A stretch of 64,000 nt of DNA from positions 34,282,005 through 34,346,004 of the forward strand of contig JARWIR010000003.1 in assembly GCA_029959085.1 (NCBI GenBank), read 5' to 3'. Made by a program: the position numbers and the translations under genes. A model generated the notes under the pieces. The model did no database searches and was not told the origin of the DNA. It saw nothing but the letters and a program-made list of their open reading frames with translations. The DNA is from Nemophila menziesii. Taxonomy: Eukaryota > Streptophyta > Magnoliopsida > Boraginales > Hydrophyllaceae. Each line of letters starts with the position of its first letter. The stretch's first letter is position 1. Below, piece after piece: positions 46,968-60,221 of this stretch.

Positions 46968-48350
46968 TCTCATAAGTATCTTATAAATCTAATTCAATAA
47001 TTGTCTATAATTTTAATATTCAAGAGACACTAAGTAAAAATTAAAATAAAGGTGTATAATTTTGTTAATAATTATACATGATTATTTGAATTGTGGATCT
47101 TATATATGTTTTATTAGATGTGAAATAAACGGGTGTTACACAATATAGTGATTTTGATTGATTTATATATGATTATACATTTCTACGATACGCCTTATGA
47201 TATGTACATTTTGTGTAATATAGTGTTGTACTGTATGAATCGTACGATTTCATGAACTATCTATTAGAAAACTATACATTTAATTTGAGTTTGCGAATGC
47301 GTAATACTATATGTCACTTATTTTTATACAACTAATATGTTTGTTCAGATAGATATAGTTACAATGATGAACATTTAAACATGGAAAAAAATACTAGAAA
47401 ACGTTAAAAATAGATAAACGAAATTAGCTTGATATAGTGGTGGAGAATATATGACCTTAAAAAAGATAACGACCAACTTGGGGTGGTCATTCCAAAAAGT
47501 ATAACCATTGTATCCCTTATCAATTTGTACCCACAACTAAATGATGGAGTTTTCTTAAAAATTTAAGAGATAAAAGAACAATTATTTTCCTTTGTTTTGT
47601 ATTTAAACAGTTGGTGGTATCACTGATCTCAAAGCAAAATACTGTAATTGGTAATGTCCAACTACCTTAATTTGTTATGGCCCATTATTTGTTTGCTAAG
47701 TTGATTGGTGTTTTGGGTCTCCCTGATGATCCATTTGAAATATCTTATTAAAATATGGGGTCCACGTGGCTATACGACACGTTATAATTTACCGATTGTA
47801 CACGTGGCTTAATATGTTCTCTTGATCTTCAACAACTTTGAACGACTCGGATTAATAACCTAAGTGTGCCATATATACCTTTTGTTCAATTATTGGGTTT
47901 ATTTCTTCTTCTCGACTTTTCAACCTTCTTCTCTCCCGTTCTTATCTCCTATGAAATTACGGTTTAATTGCAAATTCAGTCGTATGCTATAAATATTGAG
48001 TATTAGTGTGTAGATTGTTAGTGGTTTACTTTCACATATTGAGATAGATTTTACTCTATACATTTTGGGTTTCATACATAAAATCTGTAGTATAGATTAA
48101 ACATTTATAATAGTGAGATAGATGAACGATCTGAACGTGTAATATGTGATTTAATAGTGCACCAAGCATCTGTCTATGGTGATTCAACGTGGATGTAGTA
48201 AATTAATTGATGAACCACGATAAATTCTTGTGTTTTTTATCTTTTCTGCTCTTTCTTTATTGGATGTGGTTTGCATCTTAGATCTGATAAGAATTTGATC
48301 TAAACTTTTTTGTTATATCCTGAAGCTATCTTAGATTCGTATTTACAATA
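46968..48350. other. Intergenic DNA, possibly a decayed LTR in its right part
   Basis: No coding frame. Two ACGTGGCT-containing G-box-like sites lie near 47762 and 47803, followed by a leader-like CT-rich stretch at about 47900-47950. Because a Copia-type primer site follows at 48352, the right part could be a worn LTR promoter rather than a host promoter. Confidence 0.35.
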
Positions 48351-48351
48351 G

Positions 48352-48850
48352 TGGTATCAAAGTCTTCTTGGTTTCCTTGGTATCGTTCAAAGTTGTTGTA
48401 TCAGCTTTACAAAAACTATATTTTGGTTGAGATTCTAAAGATATCTTACCATATCTATGTTATATACACTAATATTTTGATATAATTTTACTGTAAACTC
48501 TTAGGTTGTAAATTCTTGAAGGTGATTTTCAAATGTTGTTTAAATCCTAGGTTTTTTTCTAGGGTTTTTGTTGTTACTAACTCTAATACTCGTTATTTTT
48601 ATGGTATAATTTGATTCTCTTTACATACAATAGGAACATTACTCGGTTTGAGGTATCCATATTTGATGGAAGGGTTGATTTTTGGGGTTTGGACAAAAAT
48701 GGGAGATTTATGTCACATCACAACTATTAATTACCTTAGCATATGTGAAAAAATGTCATGAGGATTCAATGAAGAAAAAGGATGAAATCGATGAAGAATC
48801 ATACAATCTCTTGTTGTTGAACTTATCAGACAAGAGAAATAAGGACTAAA
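48352..48850 (+). mobile_element. Copia leader and gag remnant
   Basis: TGGTATCAAAG at 48352-48362 is one base off the Met-tRNA primer site. About 290 bases later a gag-like start can be read (VSIFDGRVDFWGLDKNG), and then KKKDEIDEESYNLLLLNLSD, a pattern seen in Copia gag. Stops and frame changes separate the pieces. Confidence 0.45.
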
Positions 48851-49263
48851 ATGACATTATATGAAATAAATGAGATGAATTATATCTTGAGAGTCACTAG
48901 TAATCCCCACTAACTCCAAATTTACACGTTCTTTGACATAAGATGGAATTAGTATTTTAACAATACTAAGGATTTTACAATACACTAATCCCTCCCGTTA
49001 TATAGAGGGCTATACAATGCTAAGGACCTCTCTCGGGTGGCCCTACAAACTCTTTCAGACGCGCAAGCACTAAATCTATTGACTATTTGGCTAGTCGAGA
49101 CCTCTCGGTTCACTAACGCCACCAAATGTTAATATATTATTTTCATATTATGACCCCCTCTAGCGTGATAATCAAAATACTATACCAACCCAATACTCGA
49201 CCAAGGTAAGGGCTGAATATTCAATACAAGTATATATCCAATGCAAAATATTCAATTCATTTC
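48851..49263. other. Intergenic DNA, no gene seen
   Basis: No recognisable frame or repeat ends. Confidence 0.45.
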
Positions 49264-49829
49264 TAGGGATGACAACGGATCGGATTATTGCAAAAAAAAT
49301 CCAAAACCATGACCATAACCATTTAATTAATCAAAAACCAAATCCTAACGGATTTAACAATCGGACTTAGTTTTCAAAACCATAACCAAATAATTCGGAT
49401 TCGGTTTTTTAAGCGATTTTTTGGATTTTAACCATAACCAAACTATAACTCAATAAATATATTGAAATTTTTTAAAATAAGATCACAAATAAAAAAGAAA
49501 TCTTCAGAATATATAAAATGTCATCTTGATTCTTAATTAAATAACACATTGGTTAATTTTTGTGTTAAACTTAATATTTAGATTTTAGTATTGAGATATG
49601 AAAATAATTTTTTATATATATTATTAAAATATACTAAAATAGATGATAATAAACGGATTTTTGGTTATTCGGTTTTATTTTTATCTAAAACCATAACCTA
49701 ACATATTTAACCATCGGTACACTTTTCAAAACCATAACCTAACAGTTTTATCCATGGTTACATAATCGATTTTTATTTGGTTTGGATTTTTATCGGTTTC
49801 GGTTTAAACCATAACCGTTGTCATCTCTA
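49264..49829. mobile_element. hAT MITE, copy 1
   Basis: The ends are TAGGGATGACAACGG and, from the right, TAGAGATGACAACGG. Subterminal GGATTCGG and AACCATAACC motifs fill both arms. The sequence closely follows the element at 61574-62185, so they are one family. No matching 8-bp flank was found, so its outer edges may have been altered. It is noncoding. Confidence 0.75.
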
Positions 49830-49834
49830 AATAT

Positions 49835-50240
49835 GAAGTTGAAAAAGCAATCTGGGAACTAGGTCCAAATAAAGCACCAGGACTAGATGACTATAACGGA
49901 CGGTACTTAATCCCAAACATATTGGAATATTTTTAAATTAGACATCATGAGAGTCATAAATAATTTATAGAATAATAAAGAAAAACTTAAAGATATTAAT
50001 CAAACTTTAATAACCTTAATTCCTAAAGTAGGAAAGCTTATTAACATAAAACAATACAAACCCATCAGTGGTTCCAACTTTATTTATAAAATAATTGCCA
50101 AAAATTTTGGTAAATAGATTACAACCTCTTATGAATAATTTAATAAGTGAAAATCAGAGTGCTTTCATACTTAACGAGTTTATTTAGGAAAACACTATAA
50201 TTGCACATGAAATAATAACTCATATTAAAAACATGGAATA
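49835..50240 (+). pseudogene. LINE reverse transcriptase fragment (LINE A, left part)
   Basis: Shifting frames give YEVEKAIWELGPNKAPGLDD (typical of the RT N-terminal region), then LITLIPKVGK, YKPIS, FIYKIIAKN and AHEIITHIKN, in the usual order. Stops are frequent. The hAT MITE abuts it on the left and another LINE on the right. Confidence 0.65.
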
Positions 50241-50299
50241 GTTAAAGAAATTTAGACAATATTAAAAAAATTATTATCAAAAGAGACGCGACATGTTTA

Positions 50300-51840
50300 G
50301 CCCTATCATGATGGAGTAAGGAGAGGTTTTGTAACGCTAAGAATTTAATAAATAAATACCATGGTATGATGGAAAAATTACAAGATGGGGAGCCAACAAT
50401 GGAAAATATAAATTTGGAGAAAAAAATTAAAGAAGAATTGGAAGGCTTATGGAAACAAGAAGAGGCATATTGGGAGGATCGGGCATGTGATATGTGGATA
50501 AAAAAAGGAGACAAAAACACAAAGTATTTTTTTGCAAAAACAACTATGCGATATAACAGTAACAGAATAAATAAAATAAAAGACAATGGAAGTTGGGTAG
50601 ATGACCCAAAAGAGATTAAGGAAGTTGTACAAAGGTATTTTTGTAATATTTTCAAGAGAGAGGAAGTATTCAACATTGAAAGTGTGGTGAACCATACACC
50701 ATGTAGAATTGATGAAGAAACAAACCTTAAATTGATAAGAACCCCAAACATGGAAGAGATTAGAGTGGCAGTTTTCTCCATGTCGGGCTCCAAAACACTG
50801 GGACCCGATGGTTTACCTGGCAATTTTTACCACGAATTTTGGGATATCATCAAATATGACATTCAGGGAATGATAGTGGATTTTTTCGAGAATAATTCGC
50901 CACTTGATAAGATCAACGATACGATTATTACACTTAAAGGTAAATCGCAGGAATCAATTATCGATTTTAGGCCAATTTCGTGTATAAACTTTGTTTATAA
51001 AATTATCGCAAAAATCATGGCCCTCAGACTTCAACCATTGATGAACGATATCATCTCGCCGACTCAATCATCATTTATTAAGGGCAGGAGCATAAATGAT
51101 AACATCCTAATAGCACAAGAAATAGCTTTCTTTTGAAGAACAAAAGAAAGTCAAATAAACATCACAGAGCAGTTAAAGTCGATATGGCCAAGGCATATGA
51201 TCAAGTTAATTAGGATTTCTTAATGGTAATCTTGCAAAAATTAGGTTTCTCGGAGAGATGTGTAAGGTTAGTATATAACTGTATATCTTCAGTTTCATAT
51301 CAAGTCAAGGTCAATGGAGAGAACTTAAAAAATTTAAACCAGAATGAGGTTTACGACAAGGAGATCCACTTTCACCATTCTTGTTTGCTTTTCTAACGGA
51401 AGGTCTTATTGGCCTCATTAATCATGAATGTCGAGAAGGTAATATTAGGGGTATATCAATTTCAAGAGCGGCTCCGAAACTTACCCATTTATTATTTGCG
51501 GATGATGCTCTCTTTTTTCTGGAGATTAAACAATGTAGAAATTGAAGCATTTTCAAGAGTGCTAAAGGCATATTGCAATGCATCTGGACAGAAAATAAAT
51601 TTCAACAAATTATCTATTATATTTAGTAAAGGTTACCCATAGGATAAGGCAAAGGAGAATGCAAATAAACTTAACATAACTCATGCTAGTGAATTTGGTA
51701 AATGTTTGGGAATTCCGCTTACTCTGAAAAGGTCAAAAAATGAAAATCAATCTTATATCAGAGACAAGCTTCTAAGTAAATCAACGAGTTGGATAGCTAA
51801 GCTTCTTCCGGATGGGGGAAAATAAATCTTTATCAAAGCG
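50300..51840 (+). pseudogene. LINE B reverse transcriptase region
   Basis: An intact 256-residue stretch (50366-51136) includes WIKKGDKNTKYFF, LGPDGLPGNFY, LKGKSQESIIDFRPISCINF and FIKGRSINDNILIAQE. After a TGA at 51134 a frame change brings VDMAKAYDQV (motif A). Another frame carries GDPLSPFLFAFLTEGL and HLLFADDALFF. The catalytic box is FADD at 51495-51506, the usual plant LINE variant. At least three frame changes and a stop right after motif A make it inactive. Confidence 0.8.
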
Positions 51841-52167
51841 GTCTTACAATCGATCCCAAACTACGCAATGTCAAATTTTGAATTTCCGACCGCTTTGTGC
51901 AAAGCTATGAGTAGTATGGTGTCTAATTTTTTGGTGGAATTCGGGAAACAAAAGGATAATTCATTGGTTAGCCTGGAAGAAAGTGGCTAAATAAAAAATG
52001 GCCGGGGGTATTGGCTTTATAGATTTTCAGAAAATAAATTTAGCACTACTAGCTAACTAGGCATGGAGATTATGACATAATCCAGACTCCTTGGAATATA
52101 AAGTTCTCAAAGGAATTTATTTTCCAACAACGGACATGTGGAATGCAAAGTTGAAAAATAAAAGATC

Positions 52168-53577
52168 ATGGAGTGGGCAAGTGTTTTCAAAGGATTACAA
52201 TTTATCAAAGAAGAAAGTTTGTGGAAAATAGGTAATGGTATGAAAGTCAACTTATGGGATGATGTGTGGATAAGGAAAGGATATAAACTAACCAGACCGA
52301 TAGGAACAAAGATATCTAGAGTGGCGGATTGTTTCAATAACCAGATGACGGATTGGAATTACGATACGCTCAATAAATTTTGCACAAGTAGAGACCTAGT
52401 GGAGATTAGGAAAATACCGATTATGCAAATAAATAGAGAAGACTATATAATTTGGACGGAAACTAAGGATGGAAATTATTCAACTAAATCGGGGTACCAT
52501 AAGCTGGTCCAAAGAGAGGAAGATAAGATAGGGCAATCGTCAAGTGGTGGTGAATCTAACAATAAGAAATTGTACAAATTAATATGGAGCTCTAATGTAC
52601 CACTTAAAATCAAAAGTTTTGCATGGAAGATACACAATAATGCTATTCCTACCAAGACAAATTTAAAAAAGAGGAAATGTGCCGAAGATGATACATGTGA
52701 ATGGTGCGAAATGGGAGCTGAATCGGTTGAACATATCTTTTTAAATTGTCCATTTAGTAAAGGAGTTTGGGCAAATTCTCAATTGCAAATAAAAATAGAC
52801 GATAACAATAACGAAAAAATAGGCGATTGGCTAGTTAGTATCATTGAAAGCTACTCCAAAAATGGATGGGATCAAAGATTGGTGAAGGCCACCATTCTTG
52901 TTACGATCTGGAACTTATGGAAGGCTAGAATGAGAAGTTTTCACGAAAAAGAAAAATGGGTCATTAAGGAGATTATTGAGAAAGTTAAATTCACTATTAA
53001 ACATCTATTTGGTGAATATGGGAAGTCGGAGGAAAGAAAGTCTAATACGGAAAAGGAAGGAACCGAAATCGAGGAGGATAGTAATCCTATTTCTAAGAGA
53101 TGAAGCAGATAGTATTTGGCTTTGTGACTCTTCACACATTAACTTCTGGGAACCAACTAGTATGGTCTCTCTTGCAGTTAATAAGGAGCACGTTGTTAAA
53201 AAGGTGATCACTAAAAGAGCAAGAATCAATAGCAATGTGGAAGGAGAAATGTGGGCCATTTTATTGGCCATGAGATCTGCTGCGGATCTCAATTGTAAGA
53301 GTAGTTCATTCTACTCGGATAACCTTGAGGTTGTTCAAGGTATAAACAGGCGGGTGGGTATTGACTGAAGGATTCGCCCCATGGTTTCCGAGGCATGGAG
53401 GTGGATATGACAATTCCTGGAAAGGAAAATCACTCACATTAAAAGGGAACATAATGGGGTGGCGGACACCCTTGCCAAATGCGCTAGACATAATGTATAT
53501 TTTTCTTCTTGCCCATATCATTCTCTAGTTGATTTCTTTAGTAGCATTAGTAATCCCTATTATCGTTGTAAGAAGTA
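52168..53577 (+). pseudogene. LINE B zf-RVT and RNase H region
   Basis: A 311-residue open stretch (52168-53103) carries WKIGNGMKVNLWDDVW, the zf-RVT domain with CEWCEMGAESVEHIFLNC (about 52700-52750), and a basic linker. After a one-base frame change near 53097 the RNase H domain begins: DEADSIWLCDSS, NVEGEMWAIL, FYSDNLEVVQG. A TGA at 53366 breaks it, and a later stretch reads ITHIKREHNGVADTLAKCAR. The acidic residues are in place, but the stops abolish a full protein. It closely resembles the intact frame at 226-780. Confidence 0.8.
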
Positions 53578-53629
53578 ACTATTATGTAATCTTGTTTGAC
53601 AAAAAAAAGATAGAATTTTGGAATTAATT

Positions 53630-54270
53630 TGCACATTTGCATGGCAAATACGGAAGAATAAGAAATAACTTTATTTATAATAATAAAAATTTTGAACCAC
53701 ATAATACTAGTTCACAAGCCACACAACTATGGAGAGAATACTTGGAATAACAAACCCAAATGACAATCATTTTATGGAAAAAGATACAGTAACAAACACC
53801 ACTACTAATGATAATGTTATTAATAGTCTGGTCTCAACGACAATTAATAATAATACATAAAAAAAATTTAAAGATAAATGGAAAAAACCTCCACCTAACA
53901 ATTATAATATAAATTGTGATGTAGCCTTTTTTGATAAAGAAGCTGCAATAACTTGTATCGTAAGAAACTCTAATAGAGGTTTTGTAAGAGGAAAAAGTTG
54001 GAAAATAGTTGCAGAGCAAGTCCTTGAGACGGAAGCATTAGATATTTTGCGAGCGAGAGAAATAACTAGCGACTACCCCATAGGAAGTGTTATCATTGAG
54101 AATGTTTTCCACAAGATCATGCACCAGTTGTCAACAAACTAGAATATTAATTATTATGTAATCGATAATATTATTTTTAATATCTATGGTTTTGAAACTA
54201 TCAAACCCTACATTTGTATCCATTTCTAGGAATAGTAATGAGGTAGTTGTTTGGGTTACTAAACGGTAGC
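53630..54270 (+). pseudogene. LINE RNase H fragment (likely LINE A, right part)
   Basis: Readable pieces are FAWQIRKNKN, then CDVAFFDKEAAITCIVRNSN, GKSWKIVAEQVLETEALDIL and DYPIGSVIIEN. They resemble the RNase H of the LINE at 22061-23586 more than that of LINE B. This supports a separate, older element into which LINE B inserted. Confidence 0.55.
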
Positions 54271-54439
54271 TTTTAAGCACTCTGTTTGGTAACTTGAATC
54301 ATCGTGTTAGTTAATATCTCATGCAGTGATAAAAAACCAGTAGGGGTAGGATAATTTGTAAAATTATGAACTATCTTATCTATATCATTATGCTTTTGAA
54401 CAAAAAAAGACTTGTTAGAACCACGACAATGGAAAATTG

Positions 54440-56640
54440 AATAATTCTTTCTAACTAACTTCAAATTGCAAACAGTCACCTTTCACGTACTTCCGAATTC
54501 AAGTGCGGTCATAAAAACAAAGGGACCTCTTAGAATCCTAGATGATTACGCATGATGTCTCTAGTAAGTCGATTTCCATGTTTTATCGGTGAACGCTCTA
54601 GCTGTCCAAAAGTGGTTGAATCATCCTCAAACGACGTGACTTAGGGGGTATATATTGTTTTCTTGACTTCTTATCATCATCTTGGGATATCGTAGCATCA
54701 AAGTACCTAAGAGGTGCACACTTAACACTCATTTATGTACAAAATCTCTAAAAGTAACATAAAAGCCAAAAGAGAACAAGACATCATAAAATATCAAATA
54801 ATAGGAAAAAAGTCCTCAACTAAATCCTAAATACCTACAAAAGGATGTCTCATGATACGATTATTATACTACATAAAAGGAGACATCAGGACCCCCAACT
54901 CAAAGTTTGTTGTCCCGACTGAATAAGAACTAAACTAGGGGTCTAAGTGCAACGAATCATAAAGAGAAAATAATGAACGATCTCAAAGCACTATCCTAGC
55001 AAATATCATAAATTGATATCTAAGAACCAATACACACACATACTTAATATACAAACAATAAACCTACATAAGCTTAATATTGGATCAGCTTTGCAATGCA
55101 AGAAGGATTGGTTTTCACTTAATTTAATATGGAAACTATAGGATGTTCATCGATCCTAACATAGTATCCATGATCCACTTAGCTACTCCCTAATCTCTCA
55201 ATTGTTATTTAACCACATATTTAGGAATCTTAAGGTCTTTTCAGTTACATCGTAGGCGTAGAGTCGGTATGATATGTATTTGGATAGTGTTGAGTGGGCT
55301 TTTGTCTCTATCCTCAATAGTCTTTAACAAATTGCCCTAGAGCTTGAGTTCACACTCATAGATGTGCTCGCGCATTCCCACTTGATGCATTTGATAAGCC
55401 TCCCCAAGAATCCCTAACCAATTCACGATGATTTTCAACATTTTCTTTCTCCGGTTCTTTTATTTTCACTTTCTTTATTCATTCTTTTTTTTGTAAGTTA
55501 CACTCATGCTTAACTTATTTTTCTTGTTTTTACTTTCTTTCTTTTCTTTTTTCTATGTATCATTTTTTAAATTCGGCAAGGGATTACAATAATTACATCA
55601 TCAATAGTGAAAAATAAGCTGCCTACCTAAAGTGTATCTCATAATCACTCCCACCACCCCATACTCAAGCTCAAAGGACGGGTCTTAAGGCGTTGCAATT
55701 TGAGTGTCGGTCATATGGATAAGTCCTATAATATAAGGGGTATGTCTTATAACGTGGTTACAAAGAAAAGGCTACATGCTAGAAGTGGGCTATGAAAGAT
55801 ATATATTCAGTAAAATCGGGTTAGCAAACTAAAGGCTTCAAGTGGCTTATCAAATAAATGCATTAATCATATTCCTAACTACGAGGTCTCGTGACTTTTT
55901 TACTTTTAGTTCATAGATTAAGCAGGTTTTCAACTAGTCTGGACATCATGTTCTATACACCGATCATTCTCTCTAATTTTGAACTTGCTTCCACGCATTG
56001 CTTACTAATCTTTTCTATCTTTTATATGTATTTTCATGCAAATACATTATGTGTGTTATGACTCAGTTCCAAGACACGCTATTTACTATCATTTACTCGC
56101 AGAAAGTATGCTTAATGGGAACATTTATTACATTCTACGCAATTCCCTATAATATACACTACATATTTATTTTGAAAATTTATGTTTTTTTCCTAAAGCA
56201 ATCAAAAACAAAAACGTGAATGAGGACAGTGAATCCCTACCCCCAACTCAAAAGTGAGTCGTGACCCCACAACTCGAAAAGACTAAAAATGCAACAAAAT
56301 TTAATATTATACACTAACAAATAACCAATTAAGGCAAAGTGTTCAGGAAACATTACCCGGTAGGTGAATGACACATCCAAGTCGCGAGCAACATGTCGCT
56401 TTGGTCCTTTCCCAAACATGAAGAAGATATAGTCTAGCTTCATTTCCATACTTAGTTGAGTATCAATGATCTTGGATTCCCTTGCTTCTATATCAACCAG
56501 TCCATCACACTAACCTTTCCCAAGTAGGTACTTCAGAATCATCTTTCCTCTTTTTATTTGGTACCTCTTGAGTCGAGGCGGGACCTCGATCGTTAGCTAA
56601 TGGTACTTGTGGTGTCTTATTTTTCGGTTTGGTCAGTAAT
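54440..56640 (-). mobile_element. Decayed LTR retrotransposon remnant on the minus strand
   Basis: Read on the minus strand, a purine-rich tract (GAGTTGGGGGTCC, about 54892-54906) is followed by TGATGTCTCCTTTT, the start of an LTR of the same type as the solo LTR at 45403-46962. A second TTTTGAGTTGGGGGTA tract lies at 56240-56256. No polyprotein motif could be read in between. The outer limits are uncertain. Confidence 0.42.
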
Positions 56641-57454
56641 TTGATTATCTCGGTAATTATTTTTGGTGAAATATATACATTACGCTTCGACTCATTCGGT
56701 TCACTGATGAGGATTGTTTATTCTCTATTTGTCCTATAGGTATAATTTTTTTTTAATTTTAGTTTGTTTTGTGTTTTCTTGAGTTGTTGCCTCCTAGGAG
56801 GATATTCAATGGTATGGTGATGGATAGGAAGAAATTTAGGTTCTTTTGTTATGGAATAAAAGATTAAAATTTGATAATTTTTTTATGTTTTGTGGTATTA
56901 TGGACTGAAATATATGAAATATATGGAGTGTATATGTTATGGTGTGATGATTTGGTGGTGTTACAAAGTATTTGTGGATGGTTGAACAAGTTTTAATGGA
57001 GGTAGAATGAAGTTTGGGAGTTTAATTGGCATTTTGACGATTTATAGAGGAGGTGGAATAAACAATAGTGATCTAAAATAAGCCTTTAGTCTTGAAAAAA
57101 TAGTTTAAAGAATTTTTCTCAAAAAAGATCTAGTACTAAAATATCATTCTCCCATCTGATACATGTATCTTTCACAACACGTGTCAATTATCTGTAGACT
57201 CTTTAAGAATCAATCACGGATAAAAACGGATCACTCTTTCTTTCAATAACTTTTCCGATTTAAAAACTGTGTCAATTATACTTGCTGAAGAAGGAACCGC
57301 CACTAAGCGTTTTCTCTTTAGCCTCAATCACCACCATCACCATATAGCCTTGTCATCACAGAAAATGATTTTTCTCTATATAGTAAAACACCCACTAAAC
57401 TAAATTAACGATATTTGTGTATATAAAAGAAAAAAAAAGAAAAAAAAGTAAGAA
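56641..57454. other. Upstream region of the F-box/kelch gene
   Basis: No coding frame. A TATA-like site is listed separately. The 5' leader is A/G-rich just before the ATG. Confidence 0.45.
57377..57382 (+). promoter_or_regulatory. Possible TATA box of the F-box/kelch gene
   Basis: TATATA lies 73-78 bases before the ATG, giving a leader of about 45 bases. A second TATATAAA at about 57420 is too close to the ATG for a normal leader. Confidence 0.4.
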
Positions 57455-58819
57455 ATGGCACCACCATCAACATCTTCATCTTCATCATCATCAAATTCAG
57501 ATGAACAAGTAAAAATTCAAACCCTAACTCTAACCCTAACCCTTATTCCAAACCTTCCAAATGATTTAGCCGCGTTAATACTCGCGTTTGTTCCTTATTC
57601 ACACCACGCGCGGCTCAAATCGGTGTCGAAATCGTGGAAGCATTTCTACTCATCCAAAACCCTACCTTCACTCCGCCACCATCACCTCCCTATCTCCGCC
57701 CGATCACATCTACTATGTATATTCCCACAAGATCCATCAATCGCATCCCCTGTTTTGTTTGATCCAAAACACCTCGCTTGGTGTTCTCTCCCACCTATGC
57801 CCTGTAACCCACATGTATATGGTTTGTGTAATTTCACCTCAATTTCTATAGGGTCTCACTTATATGTTCTAGGTGGTTCACTTTTCGATACACGCTCTTT
57901 CCCTCTTGATCGTCCCTGCCCTTCTTCTGGCGCATTTAGGTTCGATTTAATTGCACTTCAATGGGAGAGATTGTCACCCATGATTAGTCCTAGAGGAAGC
58001 TTCGCTTGTGCTGCAATCCCTAGTTTGGATAAGATACTCGTTGCAGGTGGTGGGTCCCGCCACGCAATGTTTGGAGCAGCAGGTAGTAGAATGAGTTCAG
58101 TAGAGATGTACGATGTTAAGAAAGATGAATGGGTAGCAGTGGATGGTTTACCAAGGTTTCGAGCTGGATGTGTTGGATTTTCCGTTGGAAATGGTGAAGA
58201 AGGTGAAGAGAAGGAGTTTTGGGTAATGGGTGGTTATGGAGAATCAAGAACAATCTCTGGTGTTTTTCCGGTGGATGAGTATTATAAAGATGCGGTGGTG
58301 ATGGAGTTGCAGAACGGTGGAAAATGGAGGCAAGTTGGTGATATGTGGGAAGAAGGAGAAAGAAGATGCCTTGGGAAAATTGTTGTTATTACTGAGGAAG
58401 ATTCAGACATTCCTGGTGTGTTTATGCTTGAAAAAAATGACATATTCAGGTAAAATTCATATTCAGAAAGTAAAAATTTGCTAATTAAGTTGCTAAGGTT
58501 GTAAGGTATATGTGTTTGTTGCAGGTATAACATGGGATCTAACAATTGGTCAAAGGAAACAAGTGTACCAAGAAAAAGTGGAGATGATTGTGGAGTAGGA
58601 TTTGTTGGTTTAAATGGAGAATTATACATAATGAGCATTATTAAAGGAGGAATTGATGTAACAGAAAGTAGAAGATTAAGAAAACATAAAAGATCAACAA
58701 CACTATTAATGCAAATATATGATCCTAAGAAGAGATTATGGAGATCTGTTACTGCAAAACCACCTTTACCACAACCTTTGGATTTCAAAACTGCTGTTTT
58801 ATGTACAATCCAACTCTAA
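57455..58819 (+). CDS. OR23-like: F-box/kelch-repeat protein, OR23 type
   Basis: Two exons, 57455-58449 and 58525-58819, joined at TTCAG|GT..GCAG|GT, give 429 residues. The intron is 75 nt and the junction codon (AG+G, Arg) keeps frame. A Ser-rich start and a Leu/Thr repeat precede the F-box (about 27-70: IPNLPNDLAALILAFVPY, then VSKSWKHFYSS). Kelch-like blocks follow with the usual Gly pairs: YVLGGSLFD, ILVAGGGSRH, FWVMGGYGESR and a final ELYIMS..LWRSV block. The family supplies the substrate-binding subunit of SCF ubiquitin ligases through SKP1 binding. Conserved stretches such as LLCIFPQDPSI, CNPHVYGLCNF and the CTI-type C-terminus agree with my recollection of the Arabidopsis OR23 protein. 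The substrate is unknown. It is intact and appears to be a host gene. Confidence 0.92.
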
Positions 58820-58962
58820 AGATTCATTCACTTTGGTTATTGTGTGGTATGTGTTTATTATACCCATTCATATGTAACTTATGATATTTTATCCTAAATG
58901 TAAATCCCAGTATATAGTTTGATGATAACAGAGAATTGTTGTATCTGATACTCACTCACATT

Positions 58963-58965
<3 letters not shown>

Positions 58966-59006
<41 letters not shown>
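58966..59006. repeat. (TA)n microsatellite
   Basis: About 41 bp of uninterrupted TA, just downstream of the F-box/kelch gene. Confidence 0.95.
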
Positions 59007-59011
<5 letters not shown>

Positions 59012-60067
59012 AATGATTGTGTACATTTTCTTAATTTAAACGTGCTTTGATTTTGTTAGATATATGTCTCACGATGATGCAGCACTGTGTGTATTTACTT
59101 ATTTTATTTAAAATGAACTTGTATATATTTTGAAATTAAGTTGAATAAAATTTTGATTATAATACAATTTTTGTTTAATTTACTGGTACTGAAACAACTT
59201 GAAGTTGTAGATCTTTTTCAATTTATAATTAGTATTTAGGTGGTAATTTACTTTTGTCATCTTATATTACTTTCTAATTTGGTTTTTAAAGCATTTACAA
59301 TTTATTTTTTCAGCTTATAGTTTACACATACTAGATAACAATCTTAAGGCAATATGTAGTAGTGTGGTTATTAATATCAGAAATTCATGTTGCATATTAG
59401 TTTACCACTAGGGGCCTGATTCATGTAACAGAAAAATGTGTTAAAAGATATCAAATGTAAGATCCACTCGTTTGAGAGGCATAATATATGAATAAAAATG
59501 TTACAGTTTTCATGTTTTTGAGAATAGTGAAGTGATTTTACCCAACTTGTTTAGATTTGGTTTTCCTTTACGAGCCTTTTGAATGACGAATAATGAACTG
59601 GGAAGAAAGGTAGAGTTCTCAAGATAGTTTGTACCACTCCTCTGACTACTATACTTGTCGGTTTGGGTTTTCCGGGAGTTTTTCGTTAGTCTTTAGTTAG
59701 TTCTAGCGTCTTGTTTTCAGTTTTATGGTTCCTCCTCTCGGATGATTTCAGATAAGAGTAATGCTATATACCACTCTTTGTGGTATGATTTGATTAGAAA
59801 TATTATAAAGTTAGATTTAGAAAACAAAAAAATAAAAAATTCATTTTTAAAAGTTTGTATATCGCCGTACTCTCTCAGATATATAGCTGTACTATCAGAT
59901 AGCGTCGATGTAACTGTAATGGTTAGTTTATCCATTTTTGAAAGAAAAAAAAATTAGATTGCAAAACTAAGATCTTTGAAGTTAATAGCATTGCCTAAAA
60001 AAGTTAAATAGTGGCATATTGAAAAAGCCATCCCAAGCACATATGGTCTCTCTGCATTATGAAAATT
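59007..60067. other. Intergenic DNA, no gene seen
   Basis: A segment ending in an A-rich run (about 59941-59953) could be a LINE 3' end, but no RNase H or zf-RVT residues can be read. Confidence 0.4.
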
Positions 60068-60190
60068 TACACGAGTCACGGCTAGTTGGTATTAGTTCAC
60101 TGGTCAGGACCTTGGTCATTCAATCTAGTGGTGCAGGTTTGAATCGAGTTAATAACTCTGAATCCATTGCAATAATATAATTTTTATTAG
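60068..60190 (+). mobile_element. Possible tRNA-derived SINE fragment
   Basis: GGCTAGTTGG (about 60078) resembles a box A and GGTTTGAATCG (about 60137) resembles a box B. The spacing is somewhat longer than in a tRNA. No clear tail or target duplication was seen. Confidence 0.3.
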
Positions 60191-60221
60191 GCAAATAAAT
60201 TCCAAAGTCAGTGGGTCATGA

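Larger units (their letters stand above)
50245..53612 (+). mobile_element. 5'-truncated LINE (LINE B)
   Basis: A mostly readable LINE: RT N-terminal extension and palm (50300-51650), connector, zf-RVT and RNase H (to 53577), then an A-rich tail at about 53600-53608. The endonuclease domain is missing. Damage is modest: a few stops and frame changes. The left edge is approximate. It lies between fragments of a different LINE lineage (left part 49835-50240, RNase H part 53630-54270), so it probably inserted into that element. Confidence 0.75.

Noticed and set aside
58282..58788. Minus-strand 168-codon open frame
   Set aside because: It is antisense to the F-box/kelch exons and spans their intron.
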